Of a DNA stretch of 40,158 nucleotides, positions 27,498 to 36,626 are shown piece after piece. The notes below the pieces were generated by a model that did no database searches, had not been told where the DNA came from, and saw only the letters and a list, made by a program, of their open reading frames with translations. How positions within the stretch are numbered: position 1 is the first letter of the stretch; every line of letters begins with the position of its first letter. Position numbers and translations under genes: made by a program. The DNA is from Candidatus Kaiserbacteria bacterium (GTDB lineage Bacteria > Patescibacteriota > Minisyncoccia > Phycocordibacterales > UBA2100), in the NCBI GenBank assembly GCA_028286865.1, contig JAQBQU010000014.1:1-40158 (forward strand), read 5' to 3'.

Positions 27498-28022
27498 ATG
27501 TTGGACTTTCCCAATCGTCGCATGGAGGACATGCTGACCGATCGCGTTCACTATCTGCTTTTGCGCCCGCAGCAAGAGATCGGGGCCGGCAAAGGTCTTG
27601 CCCGCGCGCTGCATGTCGCGGCATTCACCGAACGCGCGTTCGTCGCCTACTTCGGCAACGACAAGCACGATGGATCGCCCGGCTTTTTCACTGCAGCGAT
27701 GCGGAACAATATCGCCGACCGCCTTCGCAACGCACACCTGCAGCCCGAGGAAAGCCGCTTCCGCGATATTCTCGACTGGAAGCACTGCAACAAGCCGCAG
27801 CTTCACGATGAGCTCCGTATCAATCTGCTGCGGCTCTTGAAAGAGAATCCACAGCCGTATGGAGTCATCGGACTTGAGCTGCATCTTTTGCTCGACATGC
27901 GAATGATGTACAACGCGACCGGATACCGGTCGGCGTTCGAGGAGTCGGACCACATCGCGTATCCGCAGCTTCGCGCGATGCGGCTCGCGCTTGAGGCTCA
28001 GACATCGAAAGCCGCCAGCTGA
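27498..28022 (+). CDS. Hypothetical protein, no recognised family
   Basis: 174 aa ORF with consensus promoter, strong SD and dedicated terminator. Confidence 0.8.
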   Translation: MLDFPNRRMEDMLTDRVHYLLLRPQQEIGAGKGLARALHVAAFTERAFVAYFGNDKHDGSPGFFTAAMRNNIADRLRNAHLQPEESRFRDILDWKHCNKPQLHDELRINLLRLLKENPQPYGVIGLELHLLLDMRMMYNATGYRSAFEESDHIAYPQLRAMRLALEAQTSKAAS

Positions 28023-28045
28023 TCCTCTCGCTCTTTCTGCAGATC

Positions 28046-28076
28046 AAAACGGCCGGGAATCCCCGGCCGTTTTTTT
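28046..28076 (+). terminator. Rho-independent terminator
   Basis: AAAACGGCCGGG-AATC-CCCGGCCGTTTTTTT. Confidence 0.92.
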
Positions 28077-28162
28077 ATTTTAGGACCCCTTCCGGGAATG
28101 TCTTCGCTGTTGGTGAAACAATCTTTTCTCCCCTGCCTCAGTGCGACCGTATACCTGAATAC

Positions 28163-29686
28163 CTAGAGCTCGCGTTGGCGATATTGGAGCGCTTCGAGCA
28201 TGTGTGCAGGCTCGATCGAGTCGGAGCCGCCGAGGTCCGCTATGGTGCGAGCGAGTTTGATGGTGCGGTGATAGCCGCGCGCGGAAAGTTTCATCTGCTT
28301 CGCCGCGCTCACGAGTGTGCGTTCGGCTTCAGCGGAAAGTTTGGAAAGTGATTCGATCTCTTTGGGACCCATATCAGCATTGGTCGACATGTGTTTGGAG
28401 GTAGTGAAGCGCGCTTCTTGCCGCTCGCGTGCAGTACGAATTCGATCGCGTGCTTTTTGTGTCTGCCCATCCTCCCCCTTCAGTTTGATGGCGAGCGTTT
28501 CCGGCGGCATATCGCCTACCTGCACCCACATGTCGATGCGGTCCGCGACGGGACCGGAGATCTTCCGACGATAGCGGTCGATCGCATTGGGCATGCAGCG
28601 GCAATCGCGCGTGCCGTATTTGCCGCACGGACACGGATTGAGCGCCGCGACGAGCATGAAATTCGCCGGGAAGGTCGCTGAGCCGCGCGCACGTGCAACC
28701 GATACCTGCGAATCTTCGAGCGGTTCACGAAGAGCATTCACCACATCGCGGTGAAATTCAGGAAACTCGTCGAGAAACAGAACTCCTCTGTGAGCGAGCG
28801 TGACTTCTCCCGGCCGAGGGATCGTGCCGCCGCCGATAAGTGACGCATATGATGAGGTGTGATGCGGAGAGCGGAAGGGAGGACGGCGTACTGCGCCTTC
28901 CGCTATGCCCGCGAGAGAATGGATGGCGGTGACCTCGATCATCTCGTTCTCCGAAAGATCAGGCAGAAGTGCTCGCGCGGCACGCGCGAGCATGGTCTTG
29001 CCGGTGCCGGGCGGGCCATAGAGCGCGATGTTGTGACGCCCCGCTGCGGCGATCTCGAGTCCTCGCTTGGCGCTCTCCTGCCCGCGTATATCAGAAAGTG
29101 AAACAGGGTCCTCGTGCTCCGACGCTTCGTATACCGGTGCCGTGTGTGAGGGGATCGCGTATTCTACTTTTTCATCGAGATGCGCGAGGATGTCCGAAAG
29201 GGTGCGCACGGGAAAGACCGAGATACCCGAAACAAGTGCCGCTTCATCGGCATTTTCCGCCGGAATGAAGAGCTGTGTGAGTTGTTTCTCGCGCGCAAGG
29301 AGTGCTATGGAGAGCGTGCCGCGGATCGGACGAAGTGTGCCGTCGAGTGCGAGCTCTCCGGCGAATAATTTGCCGGCGGGATCGAATTTGAATTCCTCGG
29401 CCGCCAGCAAGTACGAAAGCGCGACCGGCAGATCGAATGCGGCACCCTCCTTTTTGAGTTCCGCAGGAGCGAGGGATATCACGATCTTCTTATTGGTGGA
29501 TTTCGGCGAAGTGAGTCCGCTGTTCTTGATGGCGGAGGCCACGCGGTCACGCGCCTCTTCGACCGCCTTGTCGGGAAGTCCGACGACATTGAATGCATGG
29601 AGTCCTCGTCCGATGTCGGCTTCCACGGAAACGAGATGAGCCGCGGGCAAGGACGGCTGCGCACCGAATACCCGGGCGAAGTTCAT
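28163..29686 (-). CDS. comM: YifB/ComM family Mg-chelatase-like AAA ATPase
   Basis: VEADIGRGLHAFNVVGLPDKAVEEARDRVASAIKNSG; NIALYGPPGTGKTMLARA; FRSPHHTSSYASLIGGG; GVLFLDEFPEF; NPCPCGKYG. Confidence 0.95.
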   Translation of the reverse strand: MNFARVFGAQPSLPAAHLVSVEADIGRGLHAFNVVGLPDKAVEEARDRVASAIKNSGLTSPKSTNKKIVISLAPAELKKEGAAFDLPVALSYLLAAEEFKFDPAGKLFAGELALDGTLRPIRGTLSIALLAREKQLTQLFIPAENADEAALVSGISVFPVRTLSDILAHLDEKVEYAIPSHTAPVYEASEHEDPVSLSDIRGQESAKRGLEIAAAGRHNIALYGPPGTGKTMLARAARALLPDLSENEMIEVTAIHSLAGIAEGAVRRPPFRSPHHTSSYASLIGGGTIPRPGEVTLAHRGVLFLDEFPEFHRDVVNALREPLEDSQVSVARARGSATFPANFMLVAALNPCPCGKYGTRDCRCMPNAIDRYRRKISGPVADRIDMWVQVGDMPPETLAIKLKGEDGQTQKARDRIRTARERQEARFTTSKHMSTNADMGPKEIESLSKLSAEAERTLVSAAKQMKLSARGYHRTIKLARTIADLGGSDSIEPAHMLEALQYRQREL

Positions 29687-29746
29687 GAAAATATAATACC
29701 AAGAGACGCCCCAGAAGGGCGCCTCAACTAAAGGAAACTGGGGATT

Positions 29747-30121
29747 CTACAGATCGTCCGCGTACTCAAGGAGCGTACGAGCAGACGGATTGGCCTTCAG
29801 GCGGTCGAGCGGGATCGGTTCTCCGGATGCTTCGCAGATACCGTAGAGGCCGTTATCCATTTTTTCGAGCGCCTCGACGACATCGAGGTGTTTTGATTCG
29901 AGTTCTTCAACGAGCGGAACGTTGGTCGCTAATTCCTCGATCTGATCGGCGACATCGTTGGGATCCGATTCCTCTCCCTCGAATCCGACCGATGCCCCCT
30001 GCCAATCACCCGTCTCACTTTGTACTCGGCCATGACTCGCCAGCTCCTCTTCTAGATCTGCCTTTTGTATCTCGAGCGCCTCACGGAGTTCCTCCATGTC
30101 GCCTTGTGGAATATTTCTCAT
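29747..30121 (-). CDS. TraR/DksA-like protein with degenerate zinc finger
   Basis: EALEKMDNGLYGICEASGEPIPLDRLKANPSARTLLEYADD matches the DksA/TraR C-terminal segment but keeps only one of four Cys ligands. Confidence 0.8.
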   Translation of the reverse strand: MRNIPQGDMEELREALEIQKADLEEELASHGRVQSETGDWQGASVGFEGEESDPNDVADQIEELATNVPLVEELESKHLDVVEALEKMDNGLYGICEASGEPIPLDRLKANPSARTLLEYADDL

Positions 30122-30171
30122 GCGCCGAGTATACCTTACCGATAGATTAAATTCACGTGTAGATACCTGCG

Positions 30172-31404
30172 CTAGAGACGCTTCCCCGCCTGCAGGCGGC
30201 TCAGTATTTCGGTGAAGGTATACGGACTCTCCGCAATGACGAGAATGCCGCGGGTCGGGAACGAGTAGTAGAGTTCGACCGCTCCGGAATTATCTTTGAG
30301 CTCGCGTACATCGTAATTGTGCGTCACATCGTCGACGAACGTGCGTGTCGCCGGAAGTCCTGCCGCATCAACGGTTGTCATCGGGACAGCGGTGAATATA
30401 GGCGAGAGGTCGGCGTTCATGTGCGCCTCCCACGAGAGCATGCCCGCGAATGCGCGATCATACGAGGTTACCGGTATCACCAGGACCGGCGCGTTCTTAT
30501 CGACCGTATGGATGCCAAAAAAGAAATCGCTTCCGAGCGCGCGCAAGAGATCCGCCGGAGGATTCGCGCCGATGGCGGTAAAGAATTCGGCGAGCGTGAT
30601 CGGGCGCACGACGGGCTTCCCTTGCGCATCAAGGGACCCGGTCTGGATCGTCGGAACGATCTGCTTGATCGAGCCGAGCGATGATGAGCCGCCGTTGCGC
30701 GCGAGCGCGAGCTCAGTCCTGATCGAATTCGCGGATTTTCCGTCGACCGGATATGAAAGTGTCTGCTCCGCAAAGACGAGCGAGTTCGATGTCTGGACCG
30801 AGACGGGGGACGCGCTTTGGCCCATCACATACAAGACACCGAAGATCGCCGCGACACCGAGGACCAAAAGTACGATCGCGGTCACGATGACGCCCGCGTA
30901 TGAGCGGTGCTTCTGAGGTGCAAAATTACTCTCGATCGGTCCGGGGCGCATCTTCTGCTGCTCGAGCGATGCCGCGCGTACGACCGATATCTTGTTATCG
31001 CGCACTACGTGCTGCAGATCCTGTTTAAACGTGTGGAGCGCTTTGACCGATCCGTCGTCTTCCGGGTCCTTGGGATTCACCGGCGCCGCCGGTATCACCG
31101 GAGGCACTGTCTCAGCGGCGCTTTTCTTTTGAGCGATGTCGGCGCGCACGTCGCCGCCGAGCACCGTGTCGAATGATTTCACTTCGATCACGCGCTTCTT
31201 GTCCTGCGAGAGTCCTCCCTCACGCCTCTCCGGAAGCTTCACGTTCTGCAATATTTTCGCGATGTCGTTCTTGATATCTCCCGCGGCAGGGGTAGGTACG
31301 GAAGAAGCCGGCGCGCCCGCTCCCGGTGTGGGAAGAGGCGCGCCGGCTGGGCTTCCGGAGGCGGGAGTATTAGCGTCGGGGTGTGAATGATTTTCGGGCT
31401 CCAT
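30172..31404 (-). CDS. Membrane-anchored hypothetical protein downstream of pnp
   Basis: Likely start MEPENHSHPDANTPASGSPAG at 31404, overlapping the pnp 3' end; single TM YAGVIVTAIVLLVLGVAAIFGVLYVM and ectodomain. Confidence 0.7.
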   Translation of the reverse strand: MEPENHSHPDANTPASGSPAGAPLPTPGAGAPASSVPTPAAGDIKNDIAKILQNVKLPERREGGLSQDKKRVIEVKSFDTVLGGDVRADIAQKKSAAETVPPVIPAAPVNPKDPEDDGSVKALHTFKQDLQHVVRDNKISVVRAASLEQQKMRPGPIESNFAPQKHRSYAGVIVTAIVLLVLGVAAIFGVLYVMGQSASPVSVQTSNSLVFAEQTLSYPVDGKSANSIRTELALARNGGSSSLGSIKQIVPTIQTGSLDAQGKPVVRPITLAEFFTAIGANPPADLLRALGSDFFFGIHTVDKNAPVLVIPVTSYDRAFAGMLSWEAHMNADLSPIFTAVPMTTVDAAGLPATRTFVDDVTHNYDVRELKDNSGAVELYYSFPTRGILVIAESPYTFTEILSRLQAGKRL

Positions 31405-33553
31405 GATCGTCTCCACCGGCTGACGGCTTGAGTCCTTTACGTGAGGCCCAGTCCGGATCAGCAGCTTTGATAGAGAGATTATAGCGTCCTTTCTCATCTA
31501 TTTCCTTGAGTACGACCGGGACCATGTCGCCGATATGGAGCGCCTCGGAAATATTGTTGATCCGGAACGGCGCCACCTCGGATACGTGCACCAAGCCGTC
31601 GGCGTTCGCTCCGATCTTCACGAAGGCGCCGAAGTCCATCATGCGCACCACTTCACCTTCAAATTTGTCGCCCACCATGAATTCGCGGGTGAGGTCCTGG
31701 ATCTCCTTGAGCGCGGCTTCTGCAGCGCCACCCCGTCCGGTGATGAATATCGTTCCGTCGTCTTCGATCGTGATGTCGTCAGCGAGCGTGCGCTCGCGGA
31801 TGCCATTGATCATCTTGCCGCCCGGGCCGATCACGAGGCCGATCTGGTCGACCTTCACGTGCATGGTAAGGATCTTCGGAGCGCGCGGAGATATGTCGGC
31901 ACGTGGAGCGGGAATTTCTGTGGTGATGACCTCAAGGATCTGCATGCGCGCCTTTTTGGCCTGCACGAATGCTTCTTCGAGGACCTTCAAGGGCACCCCT
32001 TCCACTTTCACATCCATCTGGACTGCAGTGACCCCTTCAGTAGTACCGGCGACCTTGAAGTCCATATCTCCATGATGATCTTCCGGACCCTGGATATCCG
32101 TGAGCACCTTATATGCACCCGTTGCATCGCTCATCATGCCCATCGCGATACCGGCGACCGGACGCTTGATAGGAACTCCGGCGTCCATCATCGCGAGCGT
32201 ACCTGCACACACAGAGGCCATCGAAGTGGAACCATTGGAAGCAAGAGATTCGGCGACGATACGGATGGTGTACGGAAAGACTTCCTTTGCAGGAAGGACC
32301 GCACGAAGTGCCTTTTCAGCAAGTGCGCCGTGGCCGATCATGCGGCGGTTCGTTCCACCCATACGACCGGTTTCTCCGACCGAGAACGGCGGAAAGTTGT
32401 AATGGAGCATGAAGTTCTTCTTCGCTTCCTGGTACTCGATGGTGTCCACGAGCTGGGAGTCGCCCGGCCCCCCGAGTGTAAGTACGCCGAGTACGTGAGT
32501 CGCACCGCGATAAAAGACGCCGGAGCCGTGTACGACCGGAGAAAGTCCGCCGGCCTGAGCGAACAGCGGTCGGATCTCATCCATCTTTCTGCCGTCGGCA
32601 CGACGGTCATTCTTGATCGCTTCTTCGTGAATGTAATTGTTCACATGCTCTTCGTAGTGATTGTCGAGAAGGCCCGCCTTCACCTCAGGGAAGCGCTCGA
32701 GCGCGGCTTTGATCCATTCGCTTTTGAGCGCGCCCATCTTCTTTTTGCCGATATTCCCATCAGTCGATCCGAATATCGCTTCTTCGAGCTTTGGAACGAT
32801 GAGTTCGGTGAATGCGGCCTCTACTTCGGGAGTGACCGCCGGAGCCGTGAATACCTGCTTTACCTTGCCGCGTTCAGCGACGATCATTTTCTGCCATGCC
32901 TGGATCTTTTCGATCTCTTCAGAGACCTGAGCGAATCCTTTTGCGAGCAGCTCCTCCGAGACTTCGTTCGCGCCCACTTCGATCATGTTGATGAGACCGT
33001 CTTTGCCGCAGGCAAGAAGATCCATGCGAGAGCCTTCCGCTTCGCGCTCCTTATAGGTCGGATTGACGATGAATGTTCCTGCTTCTTCTCCCTGTTCAAG
33101 ACGCACTGCAGATACCGGGCCATTCCACGGAATGTCGGATGTCGCCAGCGCGAGCGATGCCGCGTTTACCGCGAGAAGGTCGGTATCATAATCCTCGATC
33201 GAAAGTACCGAGATGATCACCTGAACGTCGCGCTTGAGTCCCGCAGGAAACAGCGGGCGGATGGTGCGGTCGACGATGCGTCCCGAGAGCACCGCCTCTT
33301 CTGAAGGGCGACCTTCGCGGCGCATAAAGCGCGAGCCCAAGATGGCGCCCGCTGCATAGAATTTTTCCTCGTATTCGACGGAGAGCGGGAAATAATCGAG
33401 AGAACTTTCCTTGCTTCCCATCACCGCGGTCGCGAGGACCGCGCTGTTGCCGTAGCGGAGCAAGACCGATCCGTTGGCCTGATCCGCCCACGTGTTGAAC
33501 TCTGCGGACATGGTCTGACCTCCTATCTGGAGCTCATATACTTTCTTTTCCAT
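31370..33553 (-). CDS. pnp: Polyribonucleotide nucleotidyltransferase (PNPase)
   Basis: Two RNase PH-like halves, KH (VDQIGLVIGPGGKMINGI) and S1 (GDKFEGEVVRMMDFGAFVKIGANADGLVHVSEVAPFR) domains. Confidence 0.98.
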   Translation of the reverse strand: MEKKVYELQIGGQTMSAEFNTWADQANGSVLLRYGNSAVLATAVMGSKESSLDYFPLSVEYEEKFYAAGAILGSRFMRREGRPSEEAVLSGRIVDRTIRPLFPAGLKRDVQVIISVLSIEDYDTDLLAVNAASLALATSDIPWNGPVSAVRLEQGEEAGTFIVNPTYKEREAEGSRMDLLACGKDGLINMIEVGANEVSEELLAKGFAQVSEEIEKIQAWQKMIVAERGKVKQVFTAPAVTPEVEAAFTELIVPKLEEAIFGSTDGNIGKKKMGALKSEWIKAALERFPEVKAGLLDNHYEEHVNNYIHEEAIKNDRRADGRKMDEIRPLFAQAGGLSPVVHGSGVFYRGATHVLGVLTLGGPGDSQLVDTIEYQEAKKNFMLHYNFPPFSVGETGRMGGTNRRMIGHGALAEKALRAVLPAKEVFPYTIRIVAESLASNGSTSMASVCAGTLAMMDAGVPIKRPVAGIAMGMMSDATGAYKVLTDIQGPEDHHGDMDFKVAGTTEGVTAVQMDVKVEGVPLKVLEEAFVQAKKARMQILEVITTEIPAPRADISPRAPKILTMHVKVDQIGLVIGPGGKMINGIRERTLADDITIEDDGTIFITGRGGAAEAALKEIQDLTREFMVGDKFEGEVVRMMDFGAFVKIGANADGLVHVSEVAPFRINNISEALHIGDMVPVVLKEIDEKGRYNLSIKAADPDWASRKGLKPSAGGDDHGARKSFTPRR

Positions 33554-33670
33554 TGTATTGGGTGATGCCAGGATTTCAGTAGCGAGCCATTATTTGGCTG
33601 CACTGCCTATCCGGGCACCACGGCTATTTACTAATAAATTGACTATACCATATCGTGTTATTGTTTCGAC

Positions 33671-33889
33671 ATGAACAAACATTCACGCGAATCCTTTATT
33701 TATCGCATCACCATGGCCTCGACGATCTTCTCCGCCGTACTGTTCTTCGTTATCGTCCTGCTCGAGCTGTGGATCCGCTGGAAGATCAATCAGAACTTCA
33801 CGATGCTCGGCAATTTTGAACTTCCGAGCCTCGCACTTTTGCTTCTCGGGCAGCTCGCCGTACTCTCCTTCGTTCATCGCGACCGATAG
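33671..33889 (+). CDS. Small two-TM membrane protein, hypothetical
   Basis: 72 aa; TATTGT -10-like box ends 6 nt before ATG; two hydrophobic segments. Confidence 0.55.
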   Translation: MNKHSRESFIYRITMASTIFSAVLFFVIVLLELWIRWKINQNFTMLGNFELPSLALLLLGQLAVLSFVHRDR

Positions 33890-33910
33890 GGCGCGTGCTA
33901 GGATGCCCGC

Positions 33911-34897
33911 ATGTGGAAACTATTCGTATTTCCGAGCGCAGTCGCGCTTGTCGCCGCAGCGGGTATCTGGCTGTGGGGCGGAGTGCAGGCGCTCATCCTC
34001 GTTGCGCTTTTGGCGGTCCTTGAGACCACGCTCTCTTTTGATAACGCGGTCGTGAATGCAAAGGTGCTTTCCCGCATGAATCCCTTGTGGCAGAGCCGCT
34101 TTATGTTGTGGGGCATACCGGTCGCGGTGTTTGGTACGCGACTCATCCTCCCGCTTTTTATCGTGGCCGCAGCTGCAGCCCTGTCCCCGATCGCCGTCGC
34201 GAAGCTCGCGCTCTTTGACAGTCGCGCGTACGGAGCCGCACTGCAGCATGCACATGCGGCCATCGCTGCCTTCGGCGCGACCTTTCTCATGCTCGTATCC
34301 TTAAAATATTTCTTTGACCGGAAAAAGACAGTCCACTGGATCAAAAGTATCGAGCGGCATTTCTCACGCTGGGGCGGCATCGAGGCGATCGAAATAGGCC
34401 TTGTTCTCTCGATATTATTGACGAGCGCGTTCTTTGCCTCGTACGAAGCGGCAACCATCCTGAGCGCCGGAGTCATCGGTATGATCCTCTTTATTATTAT
34501 GGAAGGCTTCACGCAGTCATTCGAGCTCGACGCCAATGCCACACGGGCGGGCCTTTCGCTCTTTATATATCTCAACGTTCTCGACTCGGCATTCTCTCTC
34601 GATGGTGTGGTGGGAGCCTTCGCTATCACCTCGCTCTTGCCGGTCATTATCGCGGGCCTCGGCATCGGAGCGCTCTATGTACGCGCCTTCACTGTCTCGC
34701 TCGTGCGCGCCAAAACACTCGAGACCCTCCCCTATCTTGAACACGGAGCGCACTACGCGATATTCGCACTCGCGCTCACGATGCTCGCGAGCCTGTATGT
34801 CGACGTGCCCGAAGTCATAACGGGGCTCATCGGCTTCGTGTTCATAGCACTCGCCTATTGGTCGTCACGCGAGGAAAGAATTACTCAACGCCGGTGA
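33911..34897 (+). CDS. DUF475/TerC-like integral membrane protein
   Basis: LVALLAVLETTLSFDNAVVNAKVLSRMNPLWQSRFMLWGIPVAVFGTRLILPL; second SAFSLDGVVGAFAIT motif. Confidence 0.85.
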   Translation: MWKLFVFPSAVALVAAAGIWLWGGVQALILVALLAVLETTLSFDNAVVNAKVLSRMNPLWQSRFMLWGIPVAVFGTRLILPLFIVAAAAALSPIAVAKLALFDSRAYGAALQHAHAAIAAFGATFLMLVSLKYFFDRKKTVHWIKSIERHFSRWGGIEAIEIGLVLSILLTSAFFASYEAATILSAGVIGMILFIIMEGFTQSFELDANATRAGLSLFIYLNVLDSAFSLDGVVGAFAITSLLPVIIAGLGIGALYVRAFTVSLVRAKTLETLPYLEHGAHYAIFALALTMLASLYVDVPEVITGLIGFVFIALAYWSSREERITQRR

Positions 34898-35501
34898 TCT
34901 TCGAGATCTCGGCGATCTCTTTTTCAGCCTGATTTTCGGTCGTGGGCGCGTCGTCGGCGAATTTGGTACCTGCTCCGCGGCGCGCTCCCCCGCGATAGTT
35001 CATGAGGTAGCGGCGCGGGTCGGCATCGAGGTCCAGAAAGTGATCGGTCGCCTCTTTGAGCTTGCCCGATGTCGAGCGGCCGAATGAAACGACCTCCACT
35101 TGGCAGCCGCCGTGTGTTCGCAAGTATTCGACGAGTGGAATGAAGTCCCCGTCTCCGGTGAAAAGTATCACCGTGTCGAGTTTTGGTGCCATCGTGATGG
35201 CGTCGACCGCCATTCCGACGTCCCAGTCGGCCTTTTTAGCGCCGCCAAAGAATATCTGGAGGTCTTTGGTGCGTGTTTCGATGCCTATTTTGCCCAAAGC
35301 TTCAAAAAAGCCTTGTTCTTCGCCGCTTTCTGTCGTTACCACGTATGCCCGGGCGCGGATAAGGCGTCTGCCGGCCACGGAATCCTTCAGAAGGTTGCCG
35401 AAGTTAACGCGCGCATGATAGAGGTTCTTCGCGCTGTGGTAGAGGTTCTGTGTGTCGATGAAAACGCCGACACGCTGTTCAGGATGTTTGATGATTGCCA
35501 T
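34881..35501 (-). CDS. NYN domain (LabA/DUF88) PIN-like putative RNase
   Basis: RVGVFIDTQNLYHSAKNLYHARVNFGNLL; KADWDVGMAVDAITMAPKLDTVILFTGDGDFIPLVEYLRTHG. Confidence 0.9.
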   Translation of the reverse strand: MAIIKHPEQRVGVFIDTQNLYHSAKNLYHARVNFGNLLKDSVAGRRLIRARAYVVTTESGEEQGFFEALGKIGIETRTKDLQIFFGGAKKADWDVGMAVDAITMAPKLDTVILFTGDGDFIPLVEYLRTHGGCQVEVVSFGRSTSGKLKEATDHFLDLDADPRRYLMNYRGGARRGAGTKFADDAPTTENQAEKEIAEISKITGVE

Positions 35502-35600
35502 ATAAATTAAGAGCTATGCCGAGCAGACAATAAAAGCGTCTACCCTCTTTATAAAGTATGCCCGTGAAGTCAAGATGATCGAAAAAGTTGAGCAAAAAGA

Positions 35601-35625
35601 AAATAGAAGCCGTTGGCTTCTATTT
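35601..35625 (-). terminator. Terminator hairpin overlapping the rpsO stop codon
   Basis: AAATAGAAGCC-GTT-GGCTTCTATTT (plus strand); followed on the minus strand by TTCTTTTT; rpsO stop TAG at 35620..35622 is in the stem. Confidence 0.8.
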
Positions 35626-35886
35626 CTTGAGACCGAGTTTCTTGACGAGCGTGCCGTATGCGCGCTTGTTGGTGCCTTCAAGATACTTCAAATGCTTTCT
35701 TCGGTCAGCCACAAGGCCCAAAAGACCGCGGCGGGAGTGCTTGTCCTTGTTGTTTTTGTTCAAATGAGCGGACAATTCCTCGATCCGGCGCGTCAAAATG
35801 GCCACCTGCACCTCGGGAGACCCCGTATCGGTGTCATGGCGCTGTGTCTTCGTGATCTCGTTTGCCTTCTTTCGCTTCGTGAGCAT
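35620..35886 (-). CDS. rpsO: 30S ribosomal protein S15
   Basis: HDTDTGSPEVQVAILTRRIEELSAHLNKNNKDKHSRRGLLGLVADRRKHLKYL. Confidence 0.97.
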   Translation of the reverse strand: MLTKRKKANEITKTQRHDTDTGSPEVQVAILTRRIEELSAHLNKNNKDKHSRRGLLGLVADRRKHLKYLEGTNKRAYGTLVKKLGLKK

Positions 35887-35956
35887 GCCAGAATATTAGC
35901 ATATTACCTCGCTTTTTGCAAGATTTGGCCCGTGCGGGCCCTCTGAGGGGTAATTA

Positions 35957-35984
35957 AAAAGCGCCTCTTCTCAGAGGCGCTTTT
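35957..35984 (-). terminator. Rho-independent terminator downstream of the FKBP gene
   Basis: AAAAGCGCCTCT-TCTC-AGAGGCGCTTTT. Confidence 0.85.
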
Positions 35985-36001
35985 CGGGGCTTAAAATAAG
36001 C

Positions 36002-36517
36002 CTATTTTGCTGGTGTAGAGGTCGCAGGCTGTACTTTGACGAGCTTGACGTCGAAGACGATGGTCGCATTGGCCGGGATGATCTCCTTGCCGGATGCATC
36101 CTTGACCGAGGTAGTGCCGTAACCGAGGGCCGGTGGGATGGCGAGCAAGCGCTCTCCGCCCTCCTTCATACCGTTAACACCGATCTGGAAGCCCGGGATC
36201 AAGCCCTGAGCGCCGAGAACGAAGGTAAGGGGCTGGTTGTTGTGAGCAGCTGAGCTGTCGAAGACGGTGCCGTCCTGCAATTGACCGACGTAGAGGACCG
36301 ATACCGTGTCTCCAGGCTTTGCCTGAGCGCCGGTGCCGGCAGTCACTTCCTGTGCCTGGACCTGGTTGGGGTCTACTGTGGTTGCGGTCGTGGTGGTCGC
36401 CGCAGCAGTGGTCGTGGCAGGAGCTGCTGAAGTGGACTTATAAATAAAGTATCCGCCGATAATAACTACGAGTACGACAACTGCCCAAATGACAGTATTT
36501 TTTGTGTTGGTATTCAT
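36002..36517 (-). CDS. FKBP-type peptidyl-prolyl isomerase, membrane anchored
   Basis: Start MNTNTKNTVIWAVVVLVVIIGGYFIYK at 36517; KPGDTVSVLYVGQLQDGTVFDSSAAHNNQPLTFVLGAQGLIPGFQIGVNGMKEGGERLLAIPPALGYG. Confidence 0.95.
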   Translation of the reverse strand: MNTNTKNTVIWAVVVLVVIIGGYFIYKSTSAAPATTTAAATTTTATTVDPNQVQAQEVTAGTGAQAKPGDTVSVLYVGQLQDGTVFDSSAAHNNQPLTFVLGAQGLIPGFQIGVNGMKEGGERLLAIPPALGYGTTSVKDASGKEIIPANATIVFDVKLVKVQPATSTPAK

Positions 36518-36626
36518 AGCTATAGAATAGCGTCTCCCTCGATTCGCGCAAGGTGTGAATAGTCGGGGAATGGGATAACTGTCATGGATTAGCGCGCCAG
36601 AAACATCAATTTGATACAGTGGATAT

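Noticed and set aside
29703-29725. GAGACGCCCC-AGAA-GGGCGCCTC hairpin as terminator of the dksA-like gene
   Set aside because: Stem is good, but no T-tract follows on the minus strand (TTGGTATTATATT), and it lies just upstream of the comM -10 box; function unclear.
31535-33304. 589-aa plus-strand ORF
   Set aside because: Fully antisense to pnp, which has clear PNPase/KH/S1 motifs; long antisense ORFs are expected at this GC content. His/Arg/Asp-rich translation has no recognisable domain.
33898-34665. 255-aa minus-strand ORF
   Set aside because: Antisense to the DUF475/TerC-like gene; no domain signal.
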